50,249 nt of DNA, taken from the NCBI RefSeq assembly GCF_001881565.1, contig NZ_MPDJ01000016.1, positions 67,528 through 117,776 of the forward strand, read 5' to 3'. This DNA is from Eisenbergiella tayi. Its GTDB lineage: Bacteria > Bacillota > Clostridia > Lachnospirales > Lachnospiraceae. The position numbers and the translations under genes are program-made. The notes under the pieces were generated by a model. The model saw only the letters and a program-made list of their open reading frames with translations, was not told the DNA's origin and made no database searches. Shown here piece after piece: positions 8,660-18,174 of the stretch. The number at the start of each line of letters is the position of its first letter. The stretch's first letter is position 1.

Positions 8660-10433
8660 TATTTTTTTCTCCTTCGGGATACAATGCAGGCAGATAAATG
8701 ACTACCTGGGTACCATATCCGGCAGTACTTGTAATAGAAAGACCATAGTCCGGACCATAAATCATTTTTATTCGATCCTCAATATTTTTCAGCCCGATTC
8801 TAGTAAGGCAATCTTTGTTATTTTCAACAGATACATCCATGATATGTTCCAGAATAGAAGGAGGTATACCCACTCCGTTGTCCATTATTTCCAGTTTGAG
8901 CAGTCGGTTACTTATTGTGGCATAAATGCTGATGGTTCCGTTGGGATTATTTGTGGAAAACCCATGGAAAATAGAGTTTTCCACAAGTGGCTGAAGAAAA
9001 AACTTAGGTACTGAAGCATTCATGCATTCTTCCCGTATATTCATATTAAGCCGGATACCGTCTCCGTATCGGAGCTGTTGGATTTGAAAATAATCCTGAA
9101 GCAAATCAAGCTCCTGTTTTAATGGAATGGTTTCCCTTATATCTCCCAGAGTTTTACGCAGAAGCTTTGTGAGAGAATTTATTCCGGTTATAACCTTATC
9201 CCGCTGACCGGCCAGAGATAGATATTTAATGGAAGTCAGGGTGTTATATATAAAATGAGGGTTTATCTGATGCTGTAAGGAATTCAGTTCTGCGGTATGA
9301 CGGGCACCTTGTTCCTGAATCAGTTTTTTTGTATAATATTCCAGCTTCCCAAACATTTCATTAAAGCTTTCACCCAGAAGCCGGGCTTCAGAACAGCCTG
9401 TAAACTGCATGGGTTCCGGACGAAGCAGAAGGTCTTTTCCTGATACGTTCTGCATGGCTATGGAAAGCCGGTGAATAGGCCGGGTGATCTTTTGGAATAA
9501 ATATACCAAAAATCCAATGACAATAAATTGGGCTATACAGCATAGCTCCAATATCCTTATTATGGAAGGAAATACCTTTGAGGTGATAGCGCTGTATTTC
9601 GTCAGCTGGATAATATGAAAATTAAAATATTCATTATAAACGGCACTGGGAATCCATTTTTCGCCACCGTATTCCCGGATGCCTGAGGGATTCTTTTGGG
9701 CAATAGCAAGAAGTTCCGTATCAACACTGTTCAAAAGTTCACTTTTATTGTCTGATATAACAAGCCCATCTTCCGTGATAACGGAAAAATGATTATTATC
9801 CTGAATCAGATCGGAATACAGATTCTGAAAACAGGTTTCATCAATAACAATTAAAATAGTGCCATAATATTTGGAACGATATGGATCATATAAGGCATGG
9901 GCTATGTACATATATTCATCATTTTCCGTGTAAGGAGTCAGTCCTGCGTGGAAATAGGAAACACCAAGACGTCTGTGATTTCTTTCGGCCTGTTTCACAA
10001 AATCTTCTTCCAGAATTCCCGTTTCCTCCAGGTAAAGTGTTTCATTATAGGTAGTATAGGTCTGGCCGTTTTCACCATAAAGGATCAGATGTACATTAGA
10101 ATTCGGGAAGAAACCAATATAGGTCTGCAGGAAATCATGGACATACCGCTGCATCTGATAATACTCAAAATTATCTTCGGGCACTTTTGTCAGGTATTGC
10201 TTTAGGGTGGAATCACCTGATAATTGGATTAAGGTATAGATGAGCTGCTGATAAAAGACATCAAAGCTTTCGTTCAGCTGGGTAATAGAATGCTGCTGTG
10301 ATTCCTGCATGATAGCAGTTACATTCCTGTAATATAGTTCCGTAGTAAGAACAGAGAAAAAAAGGAATAAAACAGCAAAAGAAATAATTACAGTAATGAT
10401 AATCTGAAAGGATATACTTCGCTTATTCTGCAT
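8628..10433 (-). CDS. YesM-type sensor histidine kinase (locus A)
   Basis: Membrane sensor kinase partner of the downstream regulator. It has a transmembrane helix at about residues 8-30, an extracytoplasmic sensor region of about 260 residues, a second helix at about 290-315, a HAMP segment, and the His_kinase domain (PF06580 type) with phosphoacceptor His393 in NPHFIYNTL, followed by an HATPase domain with N and G boxes (PLVENSIFHG, DNGVGI). ATG 10433 is chosen because GAGG at 10442-10445 sits 8 bases upstream; a GTG at 10442 would overlap that site. A TTTACC-18-TATAAT promoter lies just upstream. The ligand is probably the sugar carried by the divergent importer, though this is inference from position. 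Confidence 0.9.
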   Translation of the reverse strand: MQNKRSISFQIIITVIISFAVLFLFFSVLTTELYYRNVTAIMQESQQHSITQLNESFDVFYQQLIYTLIQLSGDSTLKQYLTKVPEDNFEYYQMQRYVHDFLQTYIGFFPNSNVHLILYGENGQTYTTYNETLYLEETGILEEDFVKQAERNHRRLGVSYFHAGLTPYTENDEYMYIAHALYDPYRSKYYGTILIVIDETCFQNLYSDLIQDNNHFSVITEDGLVISDNKSELLNSVDTELLAIAQKNPSGIREYGGEKWIPSAVYNEYFNFHIIQLTKYSAITSKVFPSIIRILELCCIAQFIVIGFLVYLFQKITRPIHRLSIAMQNVSGKDLLLRPEPMQFTGCSEARLLGESFNEMFGKLEYYTKKLIQEQGARHTAELNSLQHQINPHFIYNTLTSIKYLSLAGQRDKVITGINSLTKLLRKTLGDIRETIPLKQELDLLQDYFQIQQLRYGDGIRLNMNIREECMNASVPKFFLQPLVENSIFHGFSTNNPNGTISIYATISNRLLKLEIMDNGVGIPPSILEHIMDVSVENNKDCLTRIGLKNIEDRIKMIYGPDYGLSITSTAGYGTQVVIYLPALYPEGEKNNEESAKDSHN

Positions 10434-10461
10434 GGCATTCACCTCGTTTTACATTGCTCTA

Positions 10462-10491
10462 ATTATATAATACAAAAGTGTAGTTGGTAAA
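10462..10491 (-). promoter_or_regulatory. promoter of the locus A kinase-regulator operon
   Basis: On the minus strand a -35 box TTTACC (10491-10486) and a -10 box TATAAT (10467-10462) are 18 bases apart, giving a transcription start near 10454 and a leader of about 20 nt before the kinase ATG at 10433. Confidence 0.6.
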
Positions 10492-10506
10492 TAGCAGGAA
10501 ATGTAT

Positions 10507-10569
10507 AAAATGCACAATCCAAAAATAAGAGAAAACATTCCGAAAAAAGTTTAAAAATAAAAATGCACA
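10507..10569. repeat. 10-bp direct repeats AAAATGCACA in the locus A divergent promoter region
   Basis: The decamer AAAATGCACA occurs at 10507-10516 and 10560-10569, 53 bases apart, which is close to five helical turns. Both copies lie between the kinase-regulator operon and the importer operon. AraC-type proteins usually bind direct repeats, so these are candidate sites for the YesN-type regulator of this locus. The match is short, so chance is possible. Confidence 0.4.
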
Positions 10570-10708
10570 TAAAAGTAAGAACACTTTTTGCGAATATATT
10601 TTAAATTTACCAATAAATAGAAGAAGAATTTCGTATAAGCAAATGATAAAATTGCTTTACAAGGAATGAAGGCCTTCAGCTTTTAAGAAACAGGAAGGAG
10701 AGGGATTT

Positions 10709-12061
10709 ATGTGGAAAAGAAATAATGTACAGAAAATGATTGCGATAGCATTGGGGGTTATGATGCTGACCGGCTGTGCCGGAGGAGAACAGCCGACACA
10801 ATCCGTTCAGACGGAGCCCGCGGCAGCTTCAGAAAATACGGAGAAAGCCGGGAGCAATGGGCAGGATTCCGAAAAAGAGCAGGTGACAATTCAGTATTGG
10901 CATCAGGGAACATCGCAGGCCGATACGGAATTTACACAGAAATGTATTGATTCTTTTGAAGAAAAATATCCTTATATAAAGGTGGAAGCAACAGGAATGT
11001 CTTCAACGATTTCCGATCAGGAAACAAAGCTGAACGCAGCAGTTTTAAGCGATACATATCCCGATGTAATCCAGTTGGTACTTGCTGAAGTGGGATCAAG
11101 AGGAGCGCTGGGCGATTTTGAGAAACTGGACGGCTATGTGGAAGGCTGGGAAGAAAAGGAGGATCTGTTTGACAGTGCTTATGAGATGGGCAAATACCAG
11201 GGAGAGCAGGTGGCGTTGGGAATTTTCCCGAATCCTCAGGTTTATGCATTCCGGAAAGACAAGTTTGTGGAGGCCGGGCTCGATCCTGAAAATCCGCCTG
11301 CCACATGGGAAGAATTGAAAAATGCAGCGCTGGCCCTGACGGAAAGAGAGGGAGATAAAGTTGTTTTTGCTGGCCTGGATATTCCTTCTATTGACAGTTC
11401 TCTTGTATTTACAGAGCCGTACATGCGCAGTGCCGGATCGGCTGTCGTTGATGAATTAAATCTGAAACCGGCGTTTACGGATCAGGGGGCTATTGATGCA
11501 TTTACTTTTCTGGGTGATCTGGCTCAGATGAATGTTTCCATTCCTCATGATCAGCAAAAAGGAGATGAGAGACCTTTTATGAAGGGGATGTCGGCGATCA
11601 GCAATCTTTCTCCCCAGCAGCTCGGCCAGTATATGCAGGATAATCCGGACGCAGAACTGGGATATCTGCCCGTTCTCTCCAAGGATGGATCAGAGCCTGG
11701 AATTTCCTTCTGCGGTTATAATCTGATAGCGATGGGTGCAACGTCCAAGCATAAAGAGGAAGCCTGGTTATTTATGGAACACATGCTTTCCAATGAAATT
11801 GTATGGATGAGGACAGAAGATTTCAAGGTTCCCATTGTAAAAAAATCACTGGAAGAACAGTTTATTCAATCCGGTGATGAAGAACTGAATAAAGCAGTTA
11901 TCAGCTATGTGGAAAGCGGTAAAGGAAAAGCGACAGTACCGTGGATAAGCGTTTATAATAAGTATGTTTCTGTAGCATATGAAGAGGTGATAAATGGTAA
12001 GAAGACGCCTGAGCAGGCACTGAAGGATGCTCTGGCACAGCTGGAAAAGGAAATCCAGTAA
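10709..12061 (+). CDS. sugar ABC transporter substrate-binding lipoprotein (locus A)
   Basis: Extracellular binding protein that captures a sugar and delivers it to the permeases encoded next. The N-terminus has a lipoprotein signal peptide with lipobox LTGC and lipidated Cys23, followed by a Ser/Thr/Gln-rich linker. The body (450 residues in all) resembles family 1 MalE-like binding proteins: it opens with VTIQYWHQG and has the typical D.... YPYIKVEA segment. AGGAAGGAGAGGG precedes ATG 10709. It is the first gene of the importer-sulfatase operon and is followed by an intercistronic hairpin that probably keeps its transcript level above that of the permeases. The substrate cannot be read from sequence; the linked sulfatase suggests a sulfated mono- or disaccharide. 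Confidence 0.9.
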   Translation: MWKRNNVQKMIAIALGVMMLTGCAGGEQPTQSVQTEPAAASENTEKAGSNGQDSEKEQVTIQYWHQGTSQADTEFTQKCIDSFEEKYPYIKVEATGMSSTISDQETKLNAAVLSDTYPDVIQLVLAEVGSRGALGDFEKLDGYVEGWEEKEDLFDSAYEMGKYQGEQVALGIFPNPQVYAFRKDKFVEAGLDPENPPATWEELKNAALALTEREGDKVVFAGLDIPSIDSSLVFTEPYMRSAGSAVVDELNLKPAFTDQGAIDAFTFLGDLAQMNVSIPHDQQKGDERPFMKGMSAISNLSPQQLGQYMQDNPDAELGYLPVLSKDGSEPGISFCGYNLIAMGATSKHKEEAWLFMEHMLSNEIVWMRTEDFKVPIVKKSLEEQFIQSGDEELNKAVISYVESGKGKATVPWISVYNKYVSVAYEEVINGKKTPEQALKDALAQLEKEIQ

Positions 12062-12074
12062 TAGGGACTGTATC

Positions 12075-12102
12075 CTGCGGGCAGGCACTGAACTGCCCGC
12101 AG
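12075..12102 (+). terminator. intercistronic hairpin between binding protein and permeases
   Basis: A perfect 10-bp stem (CTGCGGGCAG at 12075-12084 with CTGCCCGCAG at 12093-12102) closes an 8-base loop. It lacks a T run, so it is more likely a transcript-stabilising or partially terminating hairpin than a full terminator. Such hairpins after binding-protein genes commonly raise their expression relative to the permeases. Confidence 0.6.
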
Positions 12103-12148
12103 TTAAAGGTAAGCTGTTAATGGAAGGGAAGAGCTGGTGAGGATTCGG

Positions 12149-13030
12149 ATGAAAAAGAATGTTACAACTGACAACTGCGCGTATTGGTTTATTGCTCCGT
12201 ATTATATTTTCTTTCTGTTATTCGTTTTATTCCCAATTATTGTAAACATCGGTTTAAGTTTTACAGATTTCAATTTAAAAACAATTTCCTTTGCCGGTCT
12301 GAAAAATTATGCGGATTTGCTTCAGGATGGCCTGTTCTGGAAATCTGTTCAAAATACTTTGATATATGTGATATTTACAGTATTTATGACCCTCATTTTA
12401 GGATTTATCCTTGCTTTGGCGTTAAATAACGCAGCTTTATGGGGAACGCGGTTTTTCAGAGGATTTATTTACCTGCCATATGTGACATCTATGGTATCTA
12501 TGTCCATGGTGTGGCTGTGGATGTATGATCCTACGCATGGTGTATTCAATGTGATATTGGAGGCATTGGGCTTTGATGCCAGACAATGGCTTTATGATGA
12601 AAAGCTTGCCCTGGGGGCTATGATTGTAATGGGTGTCTGGAAGGGTGTAGGTTATTACATGACTCTTTATCTGGCGGGGCTGAATAATATACCTGGATAT
12701 TTGTATGAGGCAGCTTCCATAGACGGGGCAGGATACTTACAGAAGGTTTTCCGTATTACTATTCCGATGCTGCGTCCGGTTACATTTTTTATAGTTATCA
12801 CAGGGGTTATTAATGCATTCAATGTTTTCGAACAGGTTAATGTTATGACGGGGGGCGGTCCGATGAATGCTACCACTACAATTGTACATCAGATTTATAC
12901 CCGCGCCTTTACCGAATACCGCATGGGATATGGCGCTGCTGAAGCAGTGTTTCTGCTGTTGATTATACTTATTTTTACATTGCTGAACTTCAGATATGGC
13001 AACCAGGGCCAGGACTTGGATATCGGATAG
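12149..13030 (+). CDS. sugar ABC transporter permease, MalF/UgpA type (locus A)
   Basis: Inner-membrane permease of a CUT1 sugar importer, 293 residues with about six transmembrane helices. The cytoplasmic EAA loop that contacts the ATPase is visible as YEAASIDGAG (about residue 195). ATG 12149 is preferred over the upstream in-frame GTG 12137 because GAGG at 12139-12142 then sits 6 bases before the start. It lies 12 bases upstream of the second permease. Its partner ATPase is not encoded in the window. Confidence 0.9.
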   Translation: MKKNVTTDNCAYWFIAPYYIFFLLFVLFPIIVNIGLSFTDFNLKTISFAGLKNYADLLQDGLFWKSVQNTLIYVIFTVFMTLILGFILALALNNAALWGTRFFRGFIYLPYVTSMVSMSMVWLWMYDPTHGVFNVILEALGFDARQWLYDEKLALGAMIVMGVWKGVGYYMTLYLAGLNNIPGYLYEAASIDGAGYLQKVFRITIPMLRPVTFFIVITGVINAFNVFEQVNVMTGGGPMNATTTIVHQIYTRAFTEYRMGYGAAEAVFLLLIILIFTLLNFRYGNQGQDLDIG

Positions 13031-13042
13031 GGGGATATTGCT

Positions 13043-13912
13043 TTGAGAAAAAAGAAGATGGGTGCCCGTTTCCTGTTGTTTTTATTTATGTTATTGTTCT
13101 GTGTAATTATTATTATACCTTTCCTGATTATGTTTTTTACTTCCCTGAAAACCTCCTCCGAGATATCGAGTGCTGTTTTCCGGCTTCTTCCGGAGCGGTG
13201 GCTGTTTTCTAATTATGTGGAAGCGATGCAGTCCTCTGATTGGGGAAGGTTTTTCGGAAATTCTTTATATACCACTTTTCTTTCGGTGATTATAAGTCTT
13301 GTTATCAATTCACTGGCGGGCTATGCATTTGCCCGATTGGAATTTAAGGGGAAAGATCTTTTATTCCTTCTTGCTCTTGTGGGGATGATGATTCCGCAGC
13401 AGGTGACAATGCTGCCTAATTTTGTGGCTATGAAATATGTACCTTTGGCAGGCGGAAATAATTTGTTCGGTCAGGGTGGGACAGGACTGATCAATACTTA
13501 CGCAGGTATGGTAGCGCCGTATATTGCCGGAGCCTTCGGTGTATTTTTATTCCGCCAGTTCTTTATGAATTTCCCAAAATCTTTGGATGATGCGGCTAAA
13601 ATTGACGGGTTATCCAGGTTTGGAGCTTTTATCAGGGTATATATTCCTTTGAGTAAATCAATTTTTGCAACATTAATTGTATTTAAAACTACGAGTACAT
13701 GGAATGAATATACATGGCCGTTAATCATTACAACAAGAAAAAATATGTGGACCGTACAGCTGGCGCTGAGTGTTTTTCGGGAAGAATTTATCACGCAATG
13801 GAATTATCTGATGGCGGCCACAACACTGATTATGCTGCCGCTCCTTATCATGTATATATTTATGCAGAAGTATTTTGTGGAAGGAATTGTAACTACAGGA
13901 ATAAAGGGATAG
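13043..13912 (+). CDS. sugar ABC transporter permease, MalG/UgpE type (locus A)
   Basis: Second permease of the locus A CUT1 importer, 289 residues, with an N-terminal helix at about residues 8-30, about six helices in all and an EAA loop DDAAKIDG (about residue 180). The C-terminal QKYFVEGIVTTGIKG is characteristic of this subunit. The start appears to be TTG 13043, with GGGGGA 7-9 bases upstream; ATG 13058 is possible but has a weaker site. The sulfatase gene begins 17 bases later, consistent with one transcript. Confidence 0.9.
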   Translation: MRKKKMGARFLLFLFMLLFCVIIIIPFLIMFFTSLKTSSEISSAVFRLLPERWLFSNYVEAMQSSDWGRFFGNSLYTTFLSVIISLVINSLAGYAFARLEFKGKDLLFLLALVGMMIPQQVTMLPNFVAMKYVPLAGGNNLFGQGGTGLINTYAGMVAPYIAGAFGVFLFRQFFMNFPKSLDDAAKIDGLSRFGAFIRVYIPLSKSIFATLIVFKTTSTWNEYTWPLIITTRKNMWTVQLALSVFREEFITQWNYLMAATTLIMLPLLIMYIFMQKYFVEGIVTTGIKG

Positions 13913-13929
13913 TCAGGAGCAAAAAAATT

Positions 13930-15426
13930 ATGAAGACAATTCTGGTATTGATGGATACACTGAACAGAAGGTATTTAAAGACATATGATGAAAAGGCAAA
14001 AGGAATTACACCTAATATGGATCTTTTTGCCCGGGACTGTGCGGTGTATGAAAATCATTTTATTGGCTCTGCACCATGTATGCCGGCAAGAAGAGATATT
14101 TTTACAGGAAGAATGCAGTTTTTGGAAAGAGGCTGGGGAGGCGTGGAGCCGTTTGACATTACGCTTCCGTCTCTGCTGCGGGAAAAAGGAATTTTTACCC
14201 ACATCACTACTGATCATACCCATTATTTTGAAATCGGCGGAGAGAATTACTGCTATTTGTTTAATACCTGGGATTATCACAGAGGACAGGAATTTGATAC
14301 CTGGATATCCCGGGTAAACCAGCCTCCGGTTGATTCTGAAAGCTATGGGAAAAAATCATCCCAATATGTGCTGAATAAAACAGCATTTGTGTCGGAGGAA
14401 GAATATCCGTCACCCAAAACATTCCGCTCTGCCTGTGAGTGGGTGGAAAAGAACAGAGGAAGTGATGATTTCTTTCTGATGGTGGAAAGTTTTGATCCCC
14501 ATGAGCCTTTTGACTGTCCGGAAGAATATCACAGATTGTATGACGATAATTACAAGGGGCGGGAGTTCTGCTGGCCCTCCTATGCCGAGGTTACGGAACC
14601 GGCGGATGCGGTGGAGCATCTGGAAAAGTGCTATCTGGGTACGTTGAGTATGGCGGATTATTGGTTTGGAAAGTTATTAGAAACCTTGAAAGAGAATGAA
14701 ATGTATGAGGATATACTGATTATTTTCACAACCGACCATGGCCATATGCTGGGTGAACATGGATTTACCGGTAAAAATATTATGCATGCTTATAATGAAA
14801 TGGCTCATATTCCGCTTATGATTCATTTTCCCGGAGGAGAATACTCAGGAAAGAGGATAAAGCAGCTGACACAGAATATTGATTTGATGCCTACGATTCT
14901 GCAGCATCATAAATGTGACATCCCGGAAAGAGTAAAGGGAAAGAGCCTGAAGGATATTTTGGAGGGAAAGGAAAAAGACAGAGAACAGATTATTTACGGT
15001 TGGTTTGGACGGGCAGTCAATGTATATGATGGAAAATACACGTATTTCAGGGCGCCTGAAAGCAGAGATAACAGCCCGCTATATCAATACTGCGGAATTC
15101 CTTCTACCTGTTGGCGTTATTTTGACGAAAGGTATGCGGAAAAGATAGAGATGGGAAGGTATCTGCCTTATACACGATATCCGGTATATCGGATTCCCGC
15201 CTTATTTCCGGAGGATTATTCGGGAAATATAGATTTTGTTATGGATTCCCGGCTTTTTGATTTGGAAAATGACTATGCCCAGCTTCAAAACCTGGAGGAC
15301 AGAGAAAAAGAGGCGGTTATGTGCCGAAAGCTGGTGACAGGGATGCGGGAAGCACAAGCGCCGGAGGAACAATATATCAGGCTGGGATTGGGAAAGTATC
15401 TGGAAGAATATGAGGAAGGCTGCTGA
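13930..15426 (+). CDS. cytosolic Cys-type sulfatase (locus A)
   Basis: Member of the formylglycine-dependent sulfatase family (alkaline-phosphatase fold), predicted to remove sulfate from a sugar. The activation motif C-x-P-x-R is present as CMPAR with Cys50, which must be oxidised to formylglycine; this Cys is the substrate of FGE or anaerobic maturase (anSME), neither of which is in the window. Other metal-site residues include Asp9 near the N-terminus and the Asp269-His270 pair in TTDHGHMLGEHG. There is no signal peptide, so it should act in the cytosol on sugar already imported by the three upstream gene products. ATG 13930 is chosen because AGGAG lies about 9 bases upstream; the frame is open further upstream but overlaps the permease. 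The length of 498 residues is typical. Confidence 0.88.
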   Translation: MKTILVLMDTLNRRYLKTYDEKAKGITPNMDLFARDCAVYENHFIGSAPCMPARRDIFTGRMQFLERGWGGVEPFDITLPSLLREKGIFTHITTDHTHYFEIGGENYCYLFNTWDYHRGQEFDTWISRVNQPPVDSESYGKKSSQYVLNKTAFVSEEEYPSPKTFRSACEWVEKNRGSDDFFLMVESFDPHEPFDCPEEYHRLYDDNYKGREFCWPSYAEVTEPADAVEHLEKCYLGTLSMADYWFGKLLETLKENEMYEDILIIFTTDHGHMLGEHGFTGKNIMHAYNEMAHIPLMIHFPGGEYSGKRIKQLTQNIDLMPTILQHHKCDIPERVKGKSLKDILEGKEKDREQIIYGWFGRAVNVYDGKYTYFRAPESRDNSPLYQYCGIPSTCWRYFDERYAEKIEMGRYLPYTRYPVYRIPALFPEDYSGNIDFVMDSRLFDLENDYAQLQNLEDREKEAVMCRKLVTGMREAQAPEEQYIRLGLGKYLEEYEEGC

Positions 15427-15448
15427 TTTATTCAGCGGCCTTCCTTTT
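15414..15448 (+). terminator. terminator of the importer-sulfatase operon
   Basis: GGAAGGCTGCTGA (15414-15426) pairs with TCAGCGGCCTTCC (15432-15444) through one G-T wobble across a TTTAT loop and is followed by TTTT. The left arm contains the sulfatase stop codon. The minus-strand side lacks a T run, so it is weaker for the convergent hydrolase gene. Confidence 0.8.
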
Positions 15449-15495
15449 GAAAAGTATGACAAACAGGAAATGAACTTGATTAAGGAATAATGCTC

Positions 15496-18174
15496 TCAGC
15501 TTTCCAGCCATATCTTCCCGCAAAGCCCCATAGGATGCAGCCCGGTATTTATAGAAGGATGATCCTTTACATAAGGAAATACGGTGGTAACATTATCAAT
15601 CACCAGATGATTTTCTCCATCCTTCAGGAACGGCCCCACCTCGAAACGGTAGGGGGAACCGATGCGGACAAGGGCTTCCTGTCCGTTTACGCTGAGGGAA
15701 ACCACTTCATTGGCCCCATCAAGGAAGATGGCTTCTTTTCCGGTGCTCTGTGCATCCGCATGGAAGGAAAAATCCATTTCATACCGGAGTATACCATGGA
15801 AATCGAGGAATTCGTCTCTCATGGATAAGTCTGTGAGACTGTCCAGGCCGCCCATGGGCCTGAAATTATTATTTGTATCCTTCTCCTGTACAAAAGCCGC
15901 TGAAAGCCGGATTTCACCATGAAGCTCCTGCCTTTTAACCGGTCTTTGCTTAGGCGGTTTCGGGAGGGAAGCTTCGTCTTCCGGAAGCCGGGATATATAA
16001 ATCCGGGATTCTCCCGGTTCCAAATCCAAAAGCAGACAGTCATCCTCTGCCATGATCTGATACAGACAATTTTCATAAGCGTCATATTCCAGGGCAGGCT
16101 GCAGGGAGGTAAAACGGACTTTGTCGTGTATGGCTGTGCCGATGGATTCATTCATGAGCATAACGCATTCATAGTCCGGCCCGGCATATTGGTAAGCGCG
16201 CAGATCTTTATATTCCTTTCCGGACGGGAAGGTGACGACCGGCAGGGACTGCTGTTTCAGGTAAGCCTTTATGGAAGCCAGAGGAAGAACGAGTGCATTC
16301 CTTTCCAGAATCAGCCGTTCTTTTTCCATATCCTCTCCTTCGCTGGAACCGGAAGGGAGGGCGTCCACAAAGAGGACAGGAAAGCCCAGGGAAGAAAGCT
16401 GTGCCAGCCCCCGAAGCAGGGAATGGGGAAGGCGCTGGGAATAAGGCACGATCAGACAGCGCAGGGAGAGATCGCCCAATTCAAGTTCCTTATCGGCTGT
16501 CAGACCGGCGGCAAGGCTTTCCGGACACGCAAGCAGGTCGGCGGGGATGACGTCGTAGTCTGTCTGGCATTCCAGGCACAACCGCCCCGGTTTCTGGAAC
16601 AGCTGGGCTTTGCCGGACCATTCCGCTTCTCCGTGATAGAGGATGCCCACGTGGGAAGCGCTTTTTCCTCCGCTGAGGATGTGGGATACCCGGTTCATAT
16701 AGAGGAACAGATATTTCAGGTAAGAGGACTGCATATTGTTCCCGTGGGCGTAAAAGTGAGGCGGGCAGTCCGGATCCGGGAAGTCTTTTGGCGAAAAGGC
16801 ATGGGGGACAAAGACATTAATGCCTCTTACCAGCATAAAATCAGTCAGCCATTTCATGGTTTGTGCGCCTTCCGCCCAGCCGTAATTGCCGAAGATCTCA
16901 CACATGGCGCGTCCCTTTTTCTTTTTGTCAAGGTGGGCGTCGCTTGCGCCCAGTTTAGCGAGGGCATAATGGTAGAATTCCCCGTCGGACTGCGAATTCA
17001 GGGCGGCGTTTGTGGTATGGACGTTTTTGCGTCCGGGAAGGATCTGGGAGGTTACCACGTCGATACCCGACATATCCTGTCCGGTCATGGCGCGGAAATA
17101 GTGTCCGGCACTGGGGCCGAGGCGGGAAGAGGAGTTGTTGTCCTCCAGTATATGGCCTATGTATTCCACCCCGTGGGAACGGCACCAGTCACCCAGCTGC
17201 AGGGAGAAATTCTTTTCGTAAAGCCTGGTGACCGCATCCATATACCGGTAGCGGAAAGCGGCGTCATCATCGGCTGAGGTATCGTACCAGAGCCGTACCA
17301 AATCACCGCAGGTGTTTCCGTCGGAAAGGAGGAGCTCCTCCAGCTCCTTTGACCAGGGCAGGGGCATTTTTTCTTTTCCTACAATGGCATTGAAATTAAA
17401 TACCGTATCAATACAGTTATAGAAGCCGGGCTCATCGGAGAAGAAACCGGCGATGGTTGTGCCGAAATCGGCCTGGTAGCGTTCGAAATGGGGCTCATAC
17501 ACTTCATCCAGCAGTATTTTTACGGATTCGCCCTGCAGCAGGTTGATATAGCTGTTATTGGCGAGTCCGGCATTGCGTGATTTGTAGACCAGAAACAGGC
17601 GGTAAAAGCCTTCCGGAAGGGAAAGGGGCAGCAGGCCGTTTCTCAGGGAATCGGTTACCAGCTTGTATCCGGGACAGAGGGCATCCGAGGTTTCATCCTG
17701 CCTTTCGTACAATACGGCGCATAAAAGTTCTTTTTTCTGAGAAAGCGGCCCGTCCGGAGGGAGCGGGAAACCGATGCCCATTCCGGACAGCAGGGAATCC
17801 ACATCCACCCGCAGATCTGCGGGACCGGCAAGATCCACCATCAGATGGTATACGGTCCATTTCTGTAAGTCCTCCTTTGCGTCCGCCATGGCCCCGTTGG
17901 CATAGCCGGTGGGAAAATGGCAGTCGTCCAGAATCCATACCTTCATATTCCTCTGCCTTGCTTCCGAGAGGATGACGTCCATATCCTCCCACCATTTGGG
18001 CCCTGCAAAATCGGGATGGGGACGGGATTCCAGACAGACGGCCCGGATGCCCATATCCTGGATGACCCCCATATATTCCCGCAGGGTTTCTTCATCCTCT
18101 CCATGCTGCCAGAAAAAGGGAAGGATGTAGTTCCCCTGTTTCCCATTCAGTGCTTCATAAATTCTTGTGCTCAT
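15496..18174 (-). CDS. large glycoside hydrolase, GH106-like (putative alpha-L-rhamnosidase)
   Basis: A predicted cytosolic glycoside hydrolase of 892 residues with no signal peptide. The N-terminal third looks like a (beta/alpha)8 barrel: FFWQHGE near residue 20, then GIRAVCLESRPHPDF, a GPKWWEDMD segment and KVWILDDCHFPTGYANG, a pattern seen in GH106 alpha-L-rhamnosidases and related proteins. The last 150 residues resemble a galactose-binding-like beta-sandwich (YEMDFSF, LSVNGQEA, ENHLVIDNV). The start is secure: AAGGAGGAATT precedes ATG 18174, and it overlaps the regulator stop as ATGA. It is therefore cotranscribed with the locus B kinase and regulator rather than with the importer. The family assignment is from memory of motifs; a GH2-like or uncharacterised family remains possible. 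Confidence 0.7.
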   Translation of the reverse strand: MSTRIYEALNGKQGNYILPFFWQHGEDEETLREYMGVIQDMGIRAVCLESRPHPDFAGPKWWEDMDVILSEARQRNMKVWILDDCHFPTGYANGAMADAKEDLQKWTVYHLMVDLAGPADLRVDVDSLLSGMGIGFPLPPDGPLSQKKELLCAVLYERQDETSDALCPGYKLVTDSLRNGLLPLSLPEGFYRLFLVYKSRNAGLANNSYINLLQGESVKILLDEVYEPHFERYQADFGTTIAGFFSDEPGFYNCIDTVFNFNAIVGKEKMPLPWSKELEELLLSDGNTCGDLVRLWYDTSADDDAAFRYRYMDAVTRLYEKNFSLQLGDWCRSHGVEYIGHILEDNNSSSRLGPSAGHYFRAMTGQDMSGIDVVTSQILPGRKNVHTTNAALNSQSDGEFYHYALAKLGASDAHLDKKKKGRAMCEIFGNYGWAEGAQTMKWLTDFMLVRGINVFVPHAFSPKDFPDPDCPPHFYAHGNNMQSSYLKYLFLYMNRVSHILSGGKSASHVGILYHGEAEWSGKAQLFQKPGRLCLECQTDYDVIPADLLACPESLAAGLTADKELELGDLSLRCLIVPYSQRLPHSLLRGLAQLSSLGFPVLFVDALPSGSSEGEDMEKERLILERNALVLPLASIKAYLKQQSLPVVTFPSGKEYKDLRAYQYAGPDYECVMLMNESIGTAIHDKVRFTSLQPALEYDAYENCLYQIMAEDDCLLLDLEPGESRIYISRLPEDEASLPKPPKQRPVKRQELHGEIRLSAAFVQEKDTNNNFRPMGGLDSLTDLSMRDEFLDFHGILRYEMDFSFHADAQSTGKEAIFLDGANEVVSLSVNGQEALVRIGSPYRFEVGPFLKDGENHLVIDNVTTVFPYVKDHPSINTGLHPMGLCGKIWLES

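Noticed and set aside
15919..17277. Open frame of about 450 codons on the plus strand inside the GH106-like gene
   Set aside because: It is an antisense shadow of a G+C-rich gene with a secure start, stop and family pattern; the translation looks non-protein-like.
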